NCBI GenBank assembly: GCA_947451385.1
Contig: CANFYZ010000036.1
Location: 1-35,477, forward strand
From: Comamonadaceae bacterium
GTDB taxonomy: Bacteria > Pseudomonadota > Gammaproteobacteria > Burkholderiales > Burkholderiaceae_C
Direction: 5' to 3'
Length of the DNA: 35,477 bases
In this document: positions 30,899-35,477 of the stretch, piece after piece
Layout of the letters: every line of letters begins with the position of its first letter
Numbering within the stretch: position 1 is the stretch's first letter
Translations under genes and position numbers: made by a program
The notes under the pieces: generated by a model
The model's database searches: none
What the model saw: the letters and a program-made list of their open reading frames with translations, nothing else
What the model was told of the DNA's origin: nothing

Positions 30899-33814
30899 AT
30901 GCAAATCAACATCGCTACCGCCACCAGCACCTCGAATCTGATGGGTCAGTCACCCGAAGACACCAGCCCCCCAACCCCTTCTTCCGCCTTGGCGCACTAC
31001 CAAATCATCCGCCGCAATGGCGCGGTGGTGCCTTTCGAGCCGAACAAAATCGCTGTGGCCTTGATGAAAGCCTTTTTGGCCGTGCACGGCACCCAAGGCG
31101 CCGCCTCGGCCAGCGTGCGCGAAGTGGTGGACAGCCTGACCCAGGCGGTGGTCAAAGCCCTGGTGCGCTCACGGCCCGGTGGTGGTACCTTCCACATTGA
31201 AGACGTGCAAGACCAGGTGGAACTGGGCCTGATGCGCAGCAGCAACCACGAAGTGGCCCGCGCCTATGTGCTCTACCGCGAGCGCCGCACCCAGGAGCGC
31301 GCACAAACCAAAGAAGAAAAAGCCCCTGCCGCCCCGGTGCTGCACGTGATCGATGGCGGCCAACGCGTTGCCTTGGACGTGGGCTATTTGAAGAATCTGA
31401 TTGAAAACGCCTGCGCCGGTTTGGGTGCAGATGTCAAACCCGAGCCGATCGTGGCCGAAACCATGCGCAACCTGTACGACGGCGTGCCCATGGAAGAGGT
31501 CTACAAAGCCTCGATCTTGGCCTCGCGCACCCTGCTGGAAAAAGACCCCGACTACACCTACGCCACCGCACGTTTGCTGATGCACACCATTGCCAAAGAA
31601 GTCTTGGGCAAAGAAGTGACGCAAGATCAAATGGCCGAGGAGTATGTCAACAACTTCCCGCTGTTCATCAAAAAAGGCGTGGAAAACAGCCTGCTGGACG
31701 AGAAACTGCTGCAGTTTGACCTGAAGCAGCTGGCCCAGGCCTTGAAAGCCGAACGCGATCTGCAGTTTGACTTCATCGGTCTGCAGACTTTGTACGACCG
31801 CTACTTCTTGCACGTGCGCAAAACCCGCATCGAGCTGCCACAGAGCTTTTTCATGCGCGTGGCCATGGGCCTGGCCTTGAATGAAACCGATCGCGAAGCG
31901 CGGGCCATCGAGTTCTATGAAATCCTCTCGTCCTTTGACTTCATGTCGAGCACGCCCACGCTGTTCAACAGCGGCACCCTGCGCTCGCAACTCTCCAGCT
32001 GCTACCTGACCACCGTGCCCGACGACCTGGACGGCATTTACGAGTCCATCAAGGAAAACGCCTTGCTGTCCAAGTTTGCCGGCGGCCTGGGCAACGACTG
32101 GACCCGTGTGCGCGCCCTGGGCTCGCACATCAAAGGCACGAACGGCGAATCACAAGGCGTGGTGCCTTTCCTCAAGGTGGTGAACGACACCGCGGTGGCT
32201 GTGAACCAGGGCGGAAAGCGCAAGGGCGCGGTCTGTACCTATCTGGAAACTTGGCACCTGGACATTGAAGAATTCCTGGAACTGCGCAAGAACACCGGCG
32301 ATGACCGCCGCCGCACCCACGACATGAACACCGCCAACTGGATCCCCGATCTGTTCATGCGCCGCGTGATGGAAAAAGGCGAGTGGACCTTGTTCTCGCC
32401 TTCCGATGTGCCCGATTTGCACGACTTGTTCGGCACTGCTTTCGAAAAAGCCTACGTGGCCTACGAACAAAAGGCCGAGCGCGGCGAAATCAAGCCCAGC
32501 AAGAAAGTGCCAGCCACCGATTTGTGGCGCAAGATGCTGTCCATGCTGTTCGAGACCGGCCACCCTTGGATCACCTTCAAAGATCCTTGCAACATCCGCT
32601 CGCCCCAGCAACACGCGGGCGTGGTGCACTCGTCCAACCTGTGCACCGAGATCACGCTGAACACCAGCGACACCGAAACTGCGGTCTGCAACCTGGGCTC
32701 GGTGAATTTGCCGCAGCACTTGAAAGACGGCCCCAACGGCAAAGAGATCGACCACGAGAAACTCAAGCGCACGGTGGCGATCGCCATGCGCATGCTGGAC
32801 AACGTGATCGACATCAACTACTACGCCGTGAAAAAAGCGCGCGACTCGAACCTGCGTCACCGTCCTGTCGGTCTGGGCCTGATGGGCTTCCAAGACGCGC
32901 TGTACGAAATGCGTGTGCCCTACGCCTCGCAAGAAGCGGTGGAGTTTGCCGACCAATCCATGGAAGCGATTTGCTACTACGCCTACTGGGCTTCCACCGA
33001 GTTGGCCAGCGAACGCGGCAAATACTCCAGCTACAAGGGTTCTTTGTGGGACCAAGGCATCATGCCTTTGGACACGCTGGACCTGCTCGAGCGCGCACGT
33101 GGCGGCTATGTTGAAGTCGACCGCTCGATGACCTTGAACTGGGACGCCTTGCGCCAAAAGATCGCCAAGGACGGCATGCGCAACTCCAATTGCGTGGCCA
33201 TCGCACCGACGGCCACGATCTCCAACATCATTGGCGTGGACGCTTGCATTGAGCCTTGCTTTGGCAACCTCTCAGTCAAGTCCAATCTGTCTGGCGAATT
33301 CACCATCATCAACAGCTACCTGGTGCGCGACTTGAAGCGCCTGGGCCTGTGGGACGATGTGATGGTCATGGACCTGAAGCACTTTGACGGCTCACTGCGC
33401 CCGATCGACCGCATTCCGCAAGAGATCAAAGCCTTGTACGCCACCGCCTTCGAGGTGGAGACCACCTGGGTGGTGGAAGCTGCGGCGCGTCGCCAAAAGT
33501 GGATCGACCAAGCCCAATCGCTGAACATCTACATGGCAGGCGCCTCGGGCAAAAAACTCGACGACACCTACAAACTGGCTTGGTTGCGTGGTTTGAAGAC
33601 CACCTACTATCTGCGCACCACCAGCGCCACCCATGCAGAAAAGTCCACGGTGCAATCGAGCAAGATGAACGCGGTCTCTTCGGGTCCTGCCGCCAGTGGC
33701 ATGAGTGCGCTGGAGGCTGCTGCTGCGGCCGCGCAAGCACAAATGAATGCCACACCCGCCACGGACATCAAGTTCTGCGCCATTGACGATCCCGGTTGTG
33801 AGGCATGCCAATAA
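30899..33814 (+). CDS. nrdA: Ribonucleoside-diphosphate reductase alpha subunit (class I)
   Basis: A 971-residue catalytic subunit of class I ribonucleotide reductase, making dNDPs with NrdB. An N-terminal ATP-cone (YQIIRRNGAVVPFEPNKIAVALMKAFLAVHG) gives overall dATP inhibition. The barrel has SSCYLTTVPDDLDGI (Cys about 368), NLCTEITLN (Asn580, Cys582 radical site, Glu584) and AVCNLGSVNL (Cys about 597). The late tyrosine pair is in KTTYYLRTTSATHAEKS. The C-terminus FCAIDDPGCEACQ carries the shuttle cysteines. ATG at 30899 has no clear Shine-Dalgarno in its A-rich leader; a second in-frame ATG at residue 15 exists, but homologues as I recall them start near the first. nrdB follows. Confidence 0.97.
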   Translation: MQINIATATSTSNLMGQSPEDTSPPTPSSALAHYQIIRRNGAVVPFEPNKIAVALMKAFLAVHGTQGAASASVREVVDSLTQAVVKALVRSRPGGGTFHIEDVQDQVELGLMRSSNHEVARAYVLYRERRTQERAQTKEEKAPAAPVLHVIDGGQRVALDVGYLKNLIENACAGLGADVKPEPIVAETMRNLYDGVPMEEVYKASILASRTLLEKDPDYTYATARLLMHTIAKEVLGKEVTQDQMAEEYVNNFPLFIKKGVENSLLDEKLLQFDLKQLAQALKAERDLQFDFIGLQTLYDRYFLHVRKTRIELPQSFFMRVAMGLALNETDREARAIEFYEILSSFDFMSSTPTLFNSGTLRSQLSSCYLTTVPDDLDGIYESIKENALLSKFAGGLGNDWTRVRALGSHIKGTNGESQGVVPFLKVVNDTAVAVNQGGKRKGAVCTYLETWHLDIEEFLELRKNTGDDRRRTHDMNTANWIPDLFMRRVMEKGEWTLFSPSDVPDLHDLFGTAFEKAYVAYEQKAERGEIKPSKKVPATDLWRKMLSMLFETGHPWITFKDPCNIRSPQQHAGVVHSSNLCTEITLNTSDTETAVCNLGSVNLPQHLKDGPNGKEIDHEKLKRTVAIAMRMLDNVIDINYYAVKKARDSNLRHRPVGLGLMGFQDALYEMRVPYASQEAVEFADQSMEAICYYAYWASTELASERGKYSSYKGSLWDQGIMPLDTLDLLERARGGYVEVDRSMTLNWDALRQKIAKDGMRNSNCVAIAPTATISNIIGVDACIEPCFGNLSVKSNLSGEFTIINSYLVRDLKRLGLWDDVMVMDLKHFDGSLRPIDRIPQEIKALYATAFEVETTWVVEAAARRQKWIDQAQSLNIYMAGASGKKLDDTYKLAWLRGLKTTYYLRTTSATHAEKSTVQSSKMNAVSSGPAASGMSALEAAAAAAQAQMNATPATDIKFCAIDDPGCEACQ

Positions 33815-33838
33815 TTTTCAATATCGATAGACCCACCA

Positions 33839-33858
33839 GCGTGACGCCAGCGTCACGC
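33839..33858. repeat. Perfect inverted repeat between nrdA and nrdB
   Basis: GCGTGACGC and GCGTCACGC are exact reverse complements with only 2 bp between them (a 4-nt loop if the innermost pair opens). No T-tract follows, so a classical terminator is unlikely. It could cap the nrdA mRNA 3' end, mark an RNase site, or bind a protein. It lies 25 bp after the nrdA stop and 119 bp before nrdB. Confidence 0.75.
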
Positions 33859-33976
33859 GCTGACCTTGTCGAAGCGATGCAATTGCACAACAGTTGAACC
33901 GTACTCTGAGCACGAATGTCATTGATTTCTTTTCATTTCATTCAGATGCTTTCATAATTTACGAATTGGAATATTT

Positions 33977-35110
33977 ATGTTGTCATGGGACGATCAATCT
34001 CAACCCGCAGCGCCACGCGCACTGCACCCATTTCCGGCCAGTGGTTCCGCCATGAACACTGAAGCGCCAGCGTCTCCCGCACCGACTTCTCACCGCCGCA
34101 TGAATGCCGCTGACAAGCGCGTGATCAACGGGCAAACCGACGTCAACCAACTCGTTCCTTTCAAATACAAATGGGCCTGGGAAAAATACCTGGCCACTTG
34201 CGCCAACCACTGGATGCCGCAAGAGGTGAACATGACGCGCGACATCGCGTTGTGGAAAGACCCCAACGGCCTGACCGAAGACGAGCGTCGCATCGTCAAG
34301 CGCAACCTGGGCTTCTTTGTGACCGCCGACTCGCTGGCGGCGAACAACATCACGTTGGGCACCTACCGCCATATCACTGCGCCCGAGTGCCGCCAGTTCT
34401 TGTTGCGTCAGGCCTTTGAAGAAGCCATCCACACCCACGCCTACCAATACATCGTGGAATCTTTGGGCCTGGACGAGAGCGAAATCTTCAACGCTTACAA
34501 CGAAGTCAAATCCATCCGCGACAAAGACGAGTTCCTGATCCCCTTCATCAATGCGATCATGGACCCCAACTTCAAAACGGGCACGTTGGAAGCCGACCAG
34601 ACGCTGTTGAAGTCCTTGATCGTTTTCGCCTGCCTGATGGAAGGCCTGTTCTTCTACGTCGGCTTCACGCAAATTTTGGCGCTGGGTCGTCAAAACAAGA
34701 TGACCGGTGCGGCCGAGCAGTACCAGTACATCTTGCGTGACGAGTCCATGCATTGCAATTTCGGCATCGACCTGATCAACACCGTGAAACTCGAAAACCC
34801 ACAGTTGTGGACCGCCGAATTCAAAGAAGAGATCAAAGGCCTGTTCCTGCATGCCGTGGAACTGGAATACAAATACGCCGAAGACACCATGCCCCGTGGC
34901 GTGCTGGGCATGAACGCCTCGATGTTCAAAGGCTATTTGCGCTACATTGCCAACCGCCGTGCCACCCAAATTGGTCTGGAGGCCTTGTTCCCCAATGAGG
35001 AAAATCCATTCCCCTGGATGAGCGAGATGATCGACCTGAAGAAAGAACGTAACTTCTTCGAAACCCGTGTGATCGAATACCAATCCGGCGGCGCGCTGTC
35101 TTGGGATTGA
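33977..35110 (+). CDS. nrdB: Ribonucleoside-diphosphate reductase beta subunit (class I)
   Basis: A 377-residue ferritin-like radical-generating subunit. Di-iron ligands are Asp118 ([11 protein letters not shown]), Glu149 and His152 ([13 protein letters not shown]), Glu222 ([12 protein letters not shown]), and Glu256 and His259 (RDESMHCNF). The radical tyrosine is Tyr156, four residues after His152 as in E. coli NrdB. The C-terminal tail GGALSWD should dock into NrdA. Curiously the N-terminus begins MLSWDD, repeating the tail motif, followed by a disordered Pro/Ala linker. ATG at 33977 has GGAAT upstream. A possible extra promoter (TTTTCA - 17 bp - CATAAT, 33930-33958) could supply NrdB independently of nrdA. 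Confidence 0.97.
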   Translation: MLSWDDQSQPAAPRALHPFPASGSAMNTEAPASPAPTSHRRMNAADKRVINGQTDVNQLVPFKYKWAWEKYLATCANHWMPQEVNMTRDIALWKDPNGLTEDERRIVKRNLGFFVTADSLAANNITLGTYRHITAPECRQFLLRQAFEEAIHTHAYQYIVESLGLDESEIFNAYNEVKSIRDKDEFLIPFINAIMDPNFKTGTLEADQTLLKSLIVFACLMEGLFFYVGFTQILALGRQNKMTGAAEQYQYILRDESMHCNFGIDLINTVKLENPQLWTAEFKEEIKGLFLHAVELEYKYAEDTMPRGVLGMNASMFKGYLRYIANRRATQIGLEALFPNEENPFPWMSEMIDLKKERNFFETRVIEYQSGGALSWD

Positions 35111-35192
35111 GGCCACTCATTTTTTATGCATTCCACTTTCAAGCAAACACCGCACAGGCCTTCACCGGCTGAGATGGGTTTGCTTTCCCGTG

Positions 35193-35226
35193 TTCAAGGT
35201 GTTGGGGCTGGCCCCAATACCTTGAA
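35193..35226. repeat. Long hairpin between nrdB and the histone-like gene
   Basis: TTCAAGGTGTTGGGGC and GCCCCAATACCTTGAA form a 16-bp stem with a single G.U pair and a 2-nt spacer. No T-tract follows on either strand. It lies 82 bp after nrdB and 75 bp before the next ATG. Possible roles: 3'-end stabilisation of nrdB mRNA, a 5' leader structure, or an RNA element. Confidence 0.8.
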
Positions 35227-35300
35227 TCGCTTGATGCTGTCCAACAGGCATTCAGCGTTTCCCTCTGTTGATTTTTCTACTTGATCAAGGAGAATAAACC

Positions 35301-35477
35301 ATGGCAACTGCAAAAAAACCAGCCGCTAAAAAAGCGGCGCCAGCAAAGAAAGCCGCTCCAGCTAAAAAAGCCGTAGCCGCCAAAAAGCCAGCCGCTAAAA
35401 AAGCAGCTCCCGCTAAGAAAGCCGCTCCAGCCAAAAAAGCCGTAGCCGCCAAAAAGCCAGCCGCTAAAAAAGCAGCC
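35301..35477 (+). CDS. Histone H1-like Ala/Lys/Pro repeat protein (partial, runs off window)
   Basis: ATG at 35301 after a strong AAGGAG ribosome site opens a frame still open at the edge (59 residues). Composition is almost only Ala, Lys, Pro and Val, as in bacterial histone H1-like proteins (HctB/BpH1 type), which bind DNA by charge and compact the nucleoid. A 23-residue unit (KKPAAKKAAPAKKAAPAK, then KAVAA) occurs twice and begins a third time, encoded by nearly identical 69-bp DNA repeats. The full repeat number is not known. It has its own leader of 190 bp after nrdB. Confidence 0.9.
   Translation, partial: MATAKKPAAKKAAPAKKAAPAKKAVAAKKPAAKKAAPAKKAAPAKKAVAAKKPAAKKAA

Noticed and set aside
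33983-35116. 377-codon minus-strand frame exactly opposite nrdB
   Set aside because: Mirror frame of nrdB; all conserved iron and radical residues are on the plus strand.
35301-35477. Regular repeats resembling a CRISPR array
   Set aside because: Repeats are contiguous and encode Ala/Lys/Pro units in one frame; there are no unique spacers.

Overview
The window is high-GC, gene-dense chromosomal DNA that reads as a betaproteobacterium of the order Burkholderiales, most likely Comamonadaceae. The grounds are gene order and protein style: yqgE-ruvX-pyrR-pyrB, dusB-fis-purH, rubredoxin / ThiD-like kinase-hemL, an NrdA with an N-terminal ATP-cone followed by nrdB, and an Ala/Lys/Pro-repeat histone H1-like protein. 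This is inference from remembered families, since no search could be run. Almost all genes are core housekeeping genes. No phage, transposon, integrase, rRNA or CRISPR array is visible.

Layout. 1-2101 (minus) is a translationally coupled pyrimidine/RNA-DNA maintenance operon, yqgE-ruvX-pyrR-pyrB, with pyrB cut by the window edge. A photolyase (plus) and a rubredoxin (minus) follow. 3930-6638 (plus) holds a divergent ThiD-like kinase, hemL and a small exported beta-barrel-like protein with overlapping ends. 6688-7102 is a decayed brnT toxin with an intact-looking brnA antitoxin. 7129-9970 (minus) is dusB-fis-purH. 10095-13074 holds a YqaA-type membrane protein, a metallophosphoesterase-like lipoprotein whose start codon and Shine-Dalgarno sit in a perfect hairpin, and ychF. 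13234-18149 (plus) runs mocA-like, UbiH-like, dsbC, DUF3429 and M61 peptidase. 18150-20712 (minus) is a partial phenylacetate catabolic operon, paaG-paaI-paaK. A TetR-type palindrome separates it from a divergent enoyl-CoA hydratase gene.

21672-26208 is more accessory. It holds an exported histidine phosphatase, tRNA-Met with its terminator, an AT-richer orphan membrane protein with an FNR-like palindrome upstream, an acyl-CoA ligase with a DUF2237 gene, DUF2889 and DUF4287. The right part holds miaB (with a small overlapping leader ORF), ffh, a CcsA/YpjD-type protein with a PP0621-type zinc-binding protein, then nrdA-nrdB under a promoter with two NrdR-like boxes exactly 32 bp apart. The last gene is a histone H1-like gene running off the right edge.

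I did not find a clear new multi-gene system. The best leads are the ThiD-like kinase with a rewritten active site next to hemL, the solitary BrnA beside a truncated BrnT, the hairpin over the phosphoesterase start codon, the palindromic operators, and the shared tail motif at both ends of NrdB.
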